Positions 1 to 9,200 of a stretch of 64,000 nucleotides of DNA are shown one piece after another. The notes under the pieces were generated by a model. The model had not been told where the DNA came from, searched no databases, and saw nothing but the letters and a program-made list of their open reading frames with translations. Origin of the DNA: a virus; the IMG/VR virus record IMGVR_UViG_3300009610_000003, positions 18,173 through 82,172 of that record. One strand, 5' to 3'. Each line of letters begins with the position of its first letter. Position 1 is the first letter of the stretch. The translations under genes and the position numbers were made by a program.

Positions 1-2263
1 TGATGAAACCCTTCACCGAGGAAAATTTCCCGTACACCTGCGGCTTGCCGATGGCCAAGGCCGCATTGACGAACTTGGTTGGCAGCTTGTTCATGCGCTC
101 AACGAATTTCGCCTTGTATTTCGCACTGACCGCGCCGTCCGACCATGAGACATCCGCTTCGGTGAGCTTGACCTTGGGTGGTGGCTTCGGCTTCGTCTTC
201 CATGCACCGGAAGCTATTCTGGCATTCACGGCAGCGATGGCGTCAGGGTCGGTGAGCTTTTTGAAATAACCCGCATTCATTTCGGAACTGGGGCCTATGG
301 CGATGATGTCATCGTCATCCAGATCAGCGAGGGTCTTCACCTTCGGTGTCGTGGCGGCAGGGGCCGACGCGGGGGCGGGGGCGGGCGGGGATGGCTTGGG
401 CACTGCAAGCGGCGGCTTCGGCCCGCCCGGCGTCACGTCGATGATCTTGACCGGAACCCGGATGCCGCTGGCCAGCCCCGTCCAGATGCGGCTTTGCCCA
501 GCCATCAGGCGCAGCGTGTTGCCGCTCTTCAGGACGATGGGGGGCGTGGTGACGCCATTGTAGAAGCGATCCCTGATCGCCTTGGGGTCACGCCTGAGAT
601 GCAGCTTCTGATACACCTCGTCGTAGGTCATCAGCTTCTTGGTGTTGACGCTGGTGTACTGAAGGCCGTCATACTCGTCGTTCGTCAGGTAGGTCAGCGG
701 CGCTTCCTTGTAGCGCTGGTTGAAATCGGCTTGGTCTTTGATCGTGTTGCCACCCTTGCTCTGAACCCACGCATGGCCGCCATACGTGTGGTATTCCTTC
801 TTGAATTCCCACTCTAGGCCCTTGTCGCCTTCATCGACCATTCGGTTCGCAGGCATGTCCACCAGTTCGTCGGCCTTGTAGCGGTGGTTGTTGGGCATCG
901 GCTTCGGCAGGCCCTCGCCCGGCACGACTTCAGCCTTGGGCGCTGCGGGCTCAGGCGGGGCCGCTGGCGCGGGTTTGGGTGCTGGGGGTGCCACCGGCTC
1001 GGGTTTGGGCACAACAGGCGCTGGCGGCTCTGCCTTGGGCGCTGGCGGGGCCGCTGGCTCGGCATCCGGCTTCAGATGCGCGTTGGCAATGTCCTTGTCG
1101 CGCTGCTTGTTCAGGAACTGGCCCAGCTTGCCCTTGGGGGCCAGCACCACGGCCTCGCTCTCCCAGCCGTGGTCGAGCGGCGTGCCACCCTCGCGCACGG
1201 CGGTGTAGTAGCGCGCCACCGAGGTGTCGCCTTCGAAATCCCCGGCATGGCCGGTTATCCGAACCTTGAGCCCGGTTTCCTCGTAGGCTTCCTTGATCGC
1301 GTTGGCCTGCAAGCTCAGGCCCTTTTCCTGTGAACCCTTCGGGAACGTGTGCTTGTAGCCGCCATACGCGCCCTTCGGCTTGGCCAGCCAGACGCGGCCA
1401 TCGGGCTCAACGATCAACACGCCGCTGCCCGGCTTCTTGCCCTTGGTGACCAGCGGCGGTTCGACCAGACCGGGCATCTGGCCTTCGACATCCGCCCACT
1501 TGTCATCGGCAGGCGGCTTCCATGGCTTCAGCGGCACGCCGTTCAGTTCAGGGTCGGTGATCGTGCCGCCCTTGGTATAGGTCACCACCTCGTCGGAAAC
1601 GACAGGCTTGGCTGGCGCTGCTGGCGCTTCCGGGGGCTTCGCGGGTGGGGGTGGTTCCACCTCCACGGGCTTAGGAAGTGGAGGCGGTTCGACATCCACC
1701 TGCTTAGGGGGTGGAGGTGGCGGGGCCACCTCGTCCTTGATTGCTTTCAGTCGCCCGGTAGCGCCAGCAGGGTTGATTTCCGACACCGAGGAAGTCGTCG
1801 CCGTCTTCACTGCCTTGAAGTCGGCGGGGTCGTGGATGGTGATGAAGCCCTTCTTGCGGTCATACGCTAGGTCTTCGTTCCAGCCACCCGCCGCCTTGAA
1901 CTCGGCGACGGTCATGCCTTCCTTGTACTGGGCGAAGCGCACTTCAGCCGCCGTGCCCGGCTTCTTCGGGTTGGCTGTGACATGCAACTTGATCTGGTCG
2001 CCACCGGTCACGCGCTTGGTCTTGGCGCTGACCAGCCACTCGGCCTTGTTGGGGCTCTCGGTCGAAACCGCGTGCTTGCCGCTCTTGAGGCCGACGCCCA
2101 TGCCGACGCTCTTCTTGGGCGCTTCGGCCATGCCGGGTTTGTTCGCGAACTTCCCGCCGATGTCGCGTTTGTGCTTGCTCTCTTCGAACTTGGCGCGGGC
2201 GAGCGCCGCGCCCCCGGCGAGCTTGACGCCGCCTTTCTTGGTCTTGGCACGCGGCCTTCTCAT
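1..2263 (-). CDS. multidomain virion-associated protein with Nudix box and ParB-like segment (C-terminus outside window)
   Basis: Read from ATG at 2263 (ATGA overlap with the next gene upstream) the frame stays open to base 2, giving 754 residues with no stop, so the C-terminus is missing. Order seen: basic N-terminus; an NPKK-type module at about 97-140 (ANPKKPG, GMTVAEFKAAGGW, KKGFITI); Pro-rich linker (180-215); a Nudix fold with box at about 310-331 (FPKGSQEKG then AIKEAYEETGL); Pro/Ala linker; a ParB-like stretch near 550-605 (PPIVLKSG, LRLMAGQSRIW, VPVKIID); another Pro/Ala linker; an unidentified C-terminal domain. In the Nudix box the first Glu is replaced by Leu and the Arg by Lys, but the EAYEE metal ligands remain. 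Nudix enzymes hydrolyse nucleoside diphosphate derivatives; here the substrate is unknown. Its position after the fibre genes suggests a head- or injection-associated protein, which is inference. Confidence 0.72.
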   Translation of the reverse strand, partial: MRRPRAKTKKGGVKLAGGAALARAKFEESKHKRDIGGKFANKPGMAEAPKKSVGMGVGLKSGKHAVSTESPNKAEWLVSAKTKRVTGGDQIKLHVTANPKKPGTAAEVRFAQYKEGMTVAEFKAAGGWNEDLAYDRKKGFITIHDPADFKAVKTATTSSVSEINPAGATGRLKAIKDEVAPPPPPPKQVDVEPPPLPKPVEVEPPPPAKPPEAPAAPAKPVVSDEVVTYTKGGTITDPELNGVPLKPWKPPADDKWADVEGQMPGLVEPPLVTKGKKPGSGVLIVEPDGRVWLAKPKGAYGGYKHTFPKGSQEKGLSLQANAIKEAYEETGLKVRITGHAGDFEGDTSVARYYTAVREGGTPLDHGWESEAVVLAPKGKLGQFLNKQRDKDIANAHLKPDAEPAAPPAPKAEPPAPVVPKPEPVAPPAPKPAPAAPPEPAAPKAEVVPGEGLPKPMPNNHRYKADELVDMPANRMVDEGDKGLEWEFKKEYHTYGGHAWVQSKGGNTIKDQADFNQRYKEAPLTYLTNDEYDGLQYTSVNTKKLMTYDEVYQKLHLRRDPKAIRDRFYNGVTTPPIVLKSGNTLRLMAGQSRIWTGLASGIRVPVKIIDVTPGGPKPPLAVPKPSPPAPAPASAPAATTPKVKTLADLDDDDIIAIGPSSEMNAGYFKKLTDPDAIAAVNARIASGAWKTKPKPPPKVKLTEADVSWSDGAVSAKYKAKFVERMNKLPTKFVNAALAIGKPQVYGKFSSVKGFI

Positions 2264-2892
2264 GGGGCTATCGGGGGTGGCGGGTCGAACGGCCAGTAGA
2301 GGTCATCGGTGTAGTCCATGGGGATGGGGTCTAGGTCTTTCAGCGACCGGGCATTGCGGATCATCCGCTGTTTGAACCGCAGCATGAACTGCGCCAGATT
2401 GCGCACATCGTAAGCGGTCATGGGCAGGTGGAAATTGTCGGCAGTGATCCAGTAATAGTCCGTGCCCGTGTCGCCGCCGCCACCGGGCGGGGCCTTGGTG
2501 ACTGCCTGTTGCTGCCACGAATAGTCGAAATCGCCAGCGCCTTGGGCGATGGCCGTATCGGCGGCCTGCATGGCGTCCATGATATTGCGCTGGCTGAACT
2601 CGTCGCTCTGGAAGCGGTGACCCATGAAGTCGAAGCCCCCGGTTATGCGCCGGTCGCGTTCCATGTTGACCTGATCGCCCCTGATCGGCGGTGCGACGTA
2701 AGGGTCGATGACGCCGCCGCCTTCGATGTAGGCAAGCCAGTCGCCGACCTGACTTTGGTCGGTCAGCGCCCAGATGCCGCCTTCGGCATCGACCGCCTGC
2801 ACCTGCCGGGGCGGTGGCAACGCATCGACCATCAGCGGGTTCACGTACAGGTCGGGTTCCGGGGAAGTGTATCTGGCCGAGACATAGGGCAT
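2260..2892 (-). CDS. DUF4376-like tail fibre accessory protein, 210 aa
   Basis: The C-terminal half has the layout of DUF4376 proteins found beside phage fibres: a motif FDFMGHRFQSDEFSQ, a Trp/aromatic strand (YYWITADNFHLPMTA) and a helical end (DVRNLAQFMLRFKQRM). The N-terminal half is Pro-rich (MVDALPPPRQ) and unidentified. It sits directly after three paralogous fibre-tip genes with a 2-bp gap and overlaps the Nudix/ParB-like gene by ATGA, so it is translated with the fibre block. A role in fibre assembly or as a short tip protein is inferred from family and location only. Confidence 0.65.
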   Translation of the reverse strand: MPYVSARYTSPEPDLYVNPLMVDALPPPRQVQAVDAEGGIWALTDQSQVGDWLAYIEGGGVIDPYVAPPIRGDQVNMERDRRITGGFDFMGHRFQSDEFSQRNIMDAMQAADTAIAQGAGDFDYSWQQQAVTKAPPGGGGDTGTDYYWITADNFHLPMTAYDVRNLAQFMLRFKQRMIRNARSLKDLDPIPMDYTDDLYWPFDPPPPIAP

Positions 2893-2894
2893 GG

Positions 2895-4025
2895 CTATCT
2901 CGCATTATTGGCGATGTACAAAGTGCCACCGACAGCTTGGTCTTGAATAGCGGCGCGGCCCAGATTTGTCGCTGCCGCCGTGCTGCCGTCGATTTCGTCA
3001 TTGAAGGGGTTCGCGTAAGAGGTGGTGACACCAAGAAGGTTCGTATTGACCCCCTGATCGTAGATCGTGGGCGGCCCCACGATTGAAAGCGCCCCACCAG
3101 CACGCATCTGCACCGTGTGCTGCGTTCCGAGGCGGCCCACCGCCGTGGTTGCCACGCCAATGCCGCATCCGCCCTGCGACTTGTGCCAATGCCGCAGGGC
3201 GTCCATATGCGCCTGCCCCTCGTCAACCAGCAGATGCGGCGGGGCACGGCCCGTCAGGTCAGGGTCCATGTAAAGGCCGACATCGGCAAGTTGGAAGGTG
3301 TTACCGGTAGCAAACCCATTGGTGATGCCCGTGGGCGCAAGAAGGCTCCCCGCCGCCCAAACCCCCGGCGTCGATATGAGCGCCGTGTAGCCGCAGCCGA
3401 AGCAGAAATAGAAATTAATGGCGTGAGGGGTATTGTCCTTTGGCCAAACGCCTGTGACATCACCGGGAATAACTACCGAATATTCCACAAATTGATTGAT
3501 GGTAGAAATCGTGTATTGAAAAACATAGCTGCGATTTGCAGCCGCGTTCCTGAAGCCACCGCCAAAAGTGCCAGCAACAGTGCTCTGTAGATAGAACCGC
3601 AATACTACCTGCTTTGCCTTAGCCGTCCCCCATTCCAAAGACGTGACCCGATTACCTTCCAGACCTGTGCCAATTAAATAATAATCAGTTGCCCCCAGTG
3701 TCGGTTTAACACTTGGTGCGTTGACCGGCATATAGAGTTTATACTGCGAACCCGTAAGGGGTAAACGAAAACCTTGTCGTTGCAGGTTTGTTGATATGCC
3801 GCTTAACGATACAACCCACTGATCCGCCGGGTAATAAGCATTGACACTGGACACTACGTCGCCATTTTGCTGGCTGACCTGCATGGAACCGTTTACGATA
3901 TAATTGAACGGCAGCGCCGTCCCCAACTGGGTCGCGTTCCATGTCGTGCCGTCCCAGATATAGCGAACCGTGCCGCTATCGAATTTCTGGCCGATTGCCG
4001 GGCTAGATGGGAAATTTAGCGCCAT
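2895..4025 (-). CDS. tail fibre tip / receptor-binding protein paralogue 3, 376 aa
   Basis: One of three tandem paralogues. Shared landmarks are the N-terminus ([15 protein letters not shown]), the motif YIVNGSMQVSQQNGD, YPADQWVVS, a strand-rich middle, PGDVTGVWPKD, and DVGLYMDPDLTGRAP followed by a His/Trp-rich segment. The N-terminal part resembles the attachment segment of phage fibre proteins, and the middle has jelly-roll-like alternation, but I cannot name the fold. The middle of the gene (about 3470-3780) is visibly AT-richer than its flanks, which fits exchange of receptor-binding modules. A 2-bp gap separates it from the DUF4376-like gene. Confidence 0.7.
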   Translation of the reverse strand: MALNFPSSPAIGQKFDSGTVRYIWDGTTWNATQLGTALPFNYIVNGSMQVSQQNGDVVSSVNAYYPADQWVVSLSGISTNLQRQGFRLPLTGSQYKLYMPVNAPSVKPTLGATDYYLIGTGLEGNRVTSLEWGTAKAKQVVLRFYLQSTVAGTFGGGFRNAAANRSYVFQYTISTINQFVEYSVVIPGDVTGVWPKDNTPHAINFYFCFGCGYTALISTPGVWAAGSLLAPTGITNGFATGNTFQLADVGLYMDPDLTGRAPPHLLVDEGQAHMDALRHWHKSQGGCGIGVATTAVGRLGTQHTVQMRAGGALSIVGPPTIYDQGVNTNLLGVTTSYANPFNDEIDGSTAAATNLGRAAIQDQAVGGTLYIANNAR

Positions 4026-5156
4026 TCAATGCCTCGCGCTAATGGCAAAGTAAGACGCTTCGGTCTGATAATACTGGATGCCCACGCGGCCCGGTGTGAA
4101 ACCACCCGCCGAACAGGACACATCGAACTCGCAGACGTATTCATTGCCCTGCGCTGACATCGAAGTCGCCGTGGGCGTGACACCGGCATCGTATATCTTT
4201 GGCGTGCCGACTATGCTGCCTGCGGGCGGGACGCGCATCGGCGCTGCGTGCTGAGCGCCGCCACGGTACATGGAAGCGGTGTCACCATGCCCTCCGCGCA
4301 AGGTGTATTGCCTGTACCAGTAGCGCTGGCAGCGGCGCAGTTCCTGAGCAAAATCGGGCAGTTCCCACGCGGGGGCGACGCCCGTCTTGTAAGGGTCCAT
4401 GTACAAGCCGACATCGAACAGGTCGTATGTCGCTGCGGATGTGGCCAGACCATTGGAATTGCTGGCGGTGCCATTCCGGCTGTTGGCTTGCCAACCGGCC
4501 ACCCCCTGAACATTCGAACCTGCGGCGAGTGCCACGCCGAATTGCAGTCCGATATTGGCGCTGTCGATTGGCCATGTCCCGGTCGTATCGCCGGGAATGA
4601 CGAACGTCTGCTCGGTGTCGGTGTTGGCCTGCCCGGCGCTGATCGTGAAATTGGCGACGTAGCTGCGCACCGTTGAATGGTTCTTGACAAAGATGCTGTA
4701 CGTGCCTGCCGGGGCTCTGAACCCGAACCGCAAGATGATCTGCTGTGCCGCAGCGCTTCCGAATTTAAGCTCGGCACAGCGAACGCCTTCAATGCGGTGC
4801 TGCATGGACAAATAATCAGGTGCATCCAGCGTGGCGTCGGGAGTTACAATTACAAAACGAAGTCTATGTAACGAACCACGTGGCGTAGTTAACAAATGCT
4901 GTGCCACTGAGGCAACACCCGTGCTGGTAAAGAAGATATACCATTGGTCAACTATCACTGCGGCGCTGCCGCTAACCACGACTGTGTTGCCATATTGTTG
5001 GCTGATCTGCATCGCTGGGTTGACGACATAGTTCTTGGGCAACGCCGTGGTCATCGGCGCAGCGCCCCAGTAACTGCCATCGTACACAAATGACCTGCCG
5101 GGGCTGGCGTTGAATACCTGCCCAGCTACTGGCGAAGATGGAAAATCAATCGCCAT
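4026..5156 (-). CDS. tail fibre tip / receptor-binding protein paralogue 2, 376 aa
   Basis: Second of the three paralogues: MAIDFPSSPVAGQVF, YVVNPAMQISQQYGN, IVDQWYIFF, MQHRIEGVRCAELKFG, PGDTTGTWPID, DVGLYMDPYKTGVAP and a Tyr/Arg-rich RCQRYWYRQY. The start is set at ATG 5156, which forms the same TGATG overlap used by the neighbouring paralogue and aligns with MALNFPSSP; a GTG at 5159 would add one residue. An AT-rich island lies near 4830-4960. Likely carbohydrate or host-surface binding at the tail tip, inferred from position and resemblance, with no enzymatic motif visible. Confidence 0.7.
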   Translation of the reverse strand: MAIDFPSSPVAGQVFNASPGRSFVYDGSYWGAAPMTTALPKNYVVNPAMQISQQYGNTVVVSGSAAVIVDQWYIFFTSTGVASVAQHLLTTPRGSLHRLRFVIVTPDATLDAPDYLSMQHRIEGVRCAELKFGSAAAQQIILRFGFRAPAGTYSIFVKNHSTVRSYVANFTISAGQANTDTEQTFVIPGDTTGTWPIDSANIGLQFGVALAAGSNVQGVAGWQANSRNGTASNSNGLATSAATYDLFDVGLYMDPYKTGVAPAWELPDFAQELRRCQRYWYRQYTLRGGHGDTASMYRGGAQHAAPMRVPPAGSIVGTPKIYDAGVTPTATSMSAQGNEYVCEFDVSCSAGGFTPGRVGIQYYQTEASYFAISARH

Positions 5157-6292
5157 CACATCCTCGCGTTCACGGCAATGTATTTGGTGTACTGGACGCC
5201 ATCCGAGAGTTGCATGGCGGGTCGTCCCAGAACGAACGTGCCTGCCGTGACCATCACCGCATACAGCGCCATGTTGTTGGACGGGTTGGACGAAATCGAC
5301 GTGATCGTCGGAGCCACAGTAGTGTCATAGAGCCGTGGCGCACCGACAATCGACAGGGCCGGGGCGATGCGCATCGGCACCGGATGCACGGCCTGCACGT
5401 GCCCTTGCAGCGTTCCACTGATCACGCCACGCGACATGAAGCACGGATACCAGTAGCGCTGGCAGTCGGCCAAATCGTCTTCGTAATTCGGAACGATGAA
5501 CTCGGGCGCAAGGCCAGTGTTATTCGGATCAACCCACAGCCCGACATCGGCTATCCGGTGACCATTGCCCGCTGCCGCAGTGATGCCGTTCGTCATACCG
5601 GCGATGCCGAGATGATTGCCCGCCTGCCAGCCCGCGACACCGCTGCCGTAGGTCGTGCCGCAGGCAAAGACAAAATTGATTATCATAGCCATGCCAGTAT
5701 CCACGGTCCATGTAGTAAGTATATCGCCGGGAACTGAAATAACCACAGTCGTCCATGTATTCGCAACAAGTGTGAACGGGGCGAGAAACGAACGGGAACT
5801 GGTTCCATTCCGTATCGCAACTGTATAGGTGCCTGACTTCTCCGAATATGCCCTGAACCGCAGCACAGCGGCTCTGGCCAGACTTGAGGTTACCGGACCC
5901 CAGTTAAAATCTGCAATGCGCGTCCCTTCAATACGTTGACAATACGAATAATAATCGCCAGCGGCGAGCGTCGGCACAGCAACACTGACCGTCCCCGATA
6001 TGCACCATCCGCCAACAGTGTTTACTGCATCCGCAAGCCTTAAAATTGTCCCAGCCGCACCCGGACTTGCATCAAAAAACCACTGGTCAACGGGATAGCC
6101 CCCAATGCCAACCGGGGCGGCAGTAGGCTGCGCGATCTGGAACGTGGGGTTGACGATGCGATTGGGCCTGATGGCCGTACCCGCCGGGCGCGTCCATGCG
6201 CCCTTGGCCGTGCGGTACACGTAATTCGGCAAATTGCCACCGGGCCGCCACACATATCCATCAGTCGGGGACGATGGGAAATTCAGCGCCAT
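5156..6292 (-). CDS. tail fibre tip / receptor-binding protein paralogue 1, 378 aa
   Basis: First of the tandem set after the giant fibre gene, starting at ATG 6292 inside a TGATG overlap with that gene's stop. Landmarks shared with the next two genes: [88 protein letters not shown]. The frame is also open upstream of 6292, but that part is an out-of-frame copy of the fibre end, so it is excluded. AT-rich stretches at about 5680-6020 suggest modular exchange. Confidence 0.72.
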   Translation of the reverse strand: MALNFPSSPTDGYVWRPGGNLPNYVYRTAKGAWTRPAGTAIRPNRIVNPTFQIAQPTAAPVGIGGYPVDQWFFDASPGAAGTILRLADAVNTVGGWCISGTVSVAVPTLAAGDYYSYCQRIEGTRIADFNWGPVTSSLARAAVLRFRAYSEKSGTYTVAIRNGTSSRSFLAPFTLVANTWTTVVISVPGDILTTWTVDTGMAMIINFVFACGTTYGSGVAGWQAGNHLGIAGMTNGITAAAGNGHRIADVGLWVDPNNTGLAPEFIVPNYEDDLADCQRYWYPCFMSRGVISGTLQGHVQAVHPVPMRIAPALSIVGAPRLYDTTVAPTITSISSNPSNNMALYAVMVTAGTFVLGRPAMQLSDGVQYTKYIAVNARM

Positions 6293-9200
6293 CAGGTGCC
6301 CACCGTGTTGATCTGGACCCACTGATTGGACGTGCCATCCATGTAGTAGATGTAAAAATTGCCGTTCGCCGAGTTGAACCACATTTGCCCATTGACCGGG
6401 CTGGACGGCGCGGTGTCGCTTACATCCGCCGTGGCCTTGTCCATGAACGGCCCCTTGGTCACGGCATTGATGCGCGCATACAGGCCCGCTGTCGTCGTCC
6501 ACAGGTCGCCATTGACCGGGGCCGAGGGCGCAACGCCATGCGGAAGGACGATGCCCGCCGCGCCCGTTGCGGACAGCACCGTGGTCACCTTGCCGGTCGC
6601 CGTCAGCGCGGCGACGGTCACCGTGCCGGTGAATGTCGGGCTCGCAAGGTTGGCCTTCAGATTGTCGGCGGTCGTGACGAAAGCGGTCGTCGCCAACTGC
6701 GTCGTGCTGGTCAACGCGGCGGCTGTCGGCGCAGCCGGGACGCCTGTGAAGGTCGGGCTCGCAAGCGGTGCGAAACTCGCCGCCACGAAAGCCGTGGTCG
6801 CCAACTGGGTCGTATTGGTGCCCGGCGCTGCCGTGGGCGCGTCAGGGGTGCCTGTGAAAACAGGGTCGGCCAGCGTCGCATATAGCTGCGCCTTCACATA
6901 GGCGGTCGTGGCAATCGACGTGTCGTTGTCGGCAGTGGCCGGGGTTGGGGCCTGTGGGTCACCAGTGAAGACCGGGCTTGCCAGATTGGCCTTGAGCGGG
7001 TCACTGACCACCGCACCCAGCGGCCCCACGGTCACCGCGTTGATGCGCGCGTAGAGCCCCGCCGTGGTCGTCCACAGATCGCCGTTGACCGGGGAGGTCG
7101 GCGCGACCCCGTGGGGGATGTTCAGGCTGGCCAGCGCGGCCGTCCCCAACTCGGTCGTCACTTTGCCGGTGAACGTGGGGCTGGCGATATTCGCCTTGAG
7201 GTTGTCAGCCGTGGTGACGAACGCGGTCGTGGCAAGCTGGGTCGTGTTCGTCAACGCCGCCGCCGTGGGGGCCGCTGGCACGCCCGTGAACGTGGGTGAG
7301 GCTAGATTGGCCTTGAGGTTGTCCGCCGTGGTGACGAACGCAGTCGTCGCGATCTGCGTGGTGCTGGTGCCCGGCGCTGCCGTGACTGCGGTTGGGACGC
7401 CATCGCCATAGATGCTGTCATCAAGCGTGTCTACCGTACCGGCAACGTCGCCGGGGAAGGTGGTCGCGCTCAGCGCCGAAAGGCCGAAGATTTTGCCGCC
7501 TGTCAGCACGGAATAGCGCGGCCCGGTAATCGGCCCAGTGGTGACGGCAATGCCTGCGTCAGCCGTGTAAATTGTCCCGCCTTGTATGGCATAGGCAAAG
7601 GCCACTGCGATAACAACGTTCGAAAACGTATCGGGTCGAACAGGGCAAACAATAATCCACGCAGTATCGCTGATGTATATGTAGCCATCAAGCGAGGCAT
7701 AGAGAATATAGCTACAACCCGCCGTCATAAGTGTGATATCGGCGGTGACTGTAATTCTTCCGCCCAAGGTCGCCTGTATGCTGGCGGAAGCGCCGGTGTG
7801 ATTAAACGCCATACCCGCACCGACTGTAACCTCAACACCAACGCCGGATGCCACTAGGGCGTTCAATACAGTGCCAATGCCCAACGTCAGATTATTAAGA
7901 GCAATCCTAGTAGTGGTTCCAGTAACAAGTACCTGCGATAAACCGGACGTTGCGTTGCTCACCCCATTGATCGAAACAGTGGTGACGCCAACCAGCTTGT
8001 CTTCGGCGGTCGAAATACTGGTCGTGAACAGGCTTTGAATGGAAATGGTGACGGCAAACCCATTGCCATCAATCAGGCTCAGCGTGTTCCACGCTGCCTG
8101 CGGCGTGAGGAACGCCCCGGCTGCGTCGTTGGTCAGGCCGGTGTTGGTGTCCAACCCGTCCGAGCGCACATAGTAGGTGCGCGCCGCCGTCAGCTTCTCA
8201 CGTGTCGTTGTCGTCACAAACGCCGTGGTCGCAAGCTGCGTCGTAGAGGTCCGCGCCGCCGCCGTAGGTGCGGCTGGCACGCCAGTGAATGTGGGGCTGG
8301 CGAGGTTCGCCTTCAGGTTGTCTGCCGTGGTGACGAACGCCGTGGTCGCGAGTTGCGTCGTATTGGTCAACGCGGCAGCGGTCGGTGCGGCAGGCACGCC
8401 CGTGAACGTGGGCGAGGCGAGCGGCGCATATGCCTGTGCTTTCACAAAGGCGGTGGTGGCTATGCTGGTGTCGTTGTCGGCGGTCGCGGGCGTAGGTGCC
8501 TGCGGGTCGCCCGTGAAAACAGGGGAAGCGAGGTTCGCCTTGGTCGTCGTGTCGGACGGTAGGATGATGAAGTTGACGCGATCAGCGTTGGCGATGGCGA
8601 CGCCGCCCGAGCTTTCCAGCGTCAGCGTGATCGTCCAGTAGGTCGTGCTGTCCACCAGCGGCGCGGTCACCCGGAAGATGTGCCACGTGGTTGGCGCATC
8701 CTGATTGACGATGCCGACCCGCGCCCCGGTGGTGATCATTTCCGGCATGGTCAGCGTGGTGTCCAGCACGCTCAGATCGGTCTTGAACAGCCACGCCGTG
8801 GTCACCGAGGCCATGGTCGCCGAGTTCACCCGGAACTGGCCAGTCGTCGGCGGTGCGACGATTTCCGTGCGCCACTCGTACTGTCTCGTCGTCAGCGGGT
8901 TGGCGTACTTGAAGAAATCTTCCCAGACCGCGTTGCGCCGGAAATAGAAGCGGCTGTCCGAAGCCGCATCGCTGACCTTCAGCGCCATGTTCGCCTGCAC
9001 GTGGGCGGTCGTGGCCAGCGTCGTGGTGTTGTCGGCGGTCGCAGGCGTCGGCGCTGCCGGGGTGCCTGTGAAGGTCGGGCTGGCAAGGTTCGCCTTGAGC
9101 GCATCGGCAGTCGTCACGAAAGCGGTCGTGGCAAGCTGCGTCGTGCTGGTGAGCGCGGCAGCGGTCGGCGCTGCGGGAACGCCCGTGAAGGTCGGGCTCG

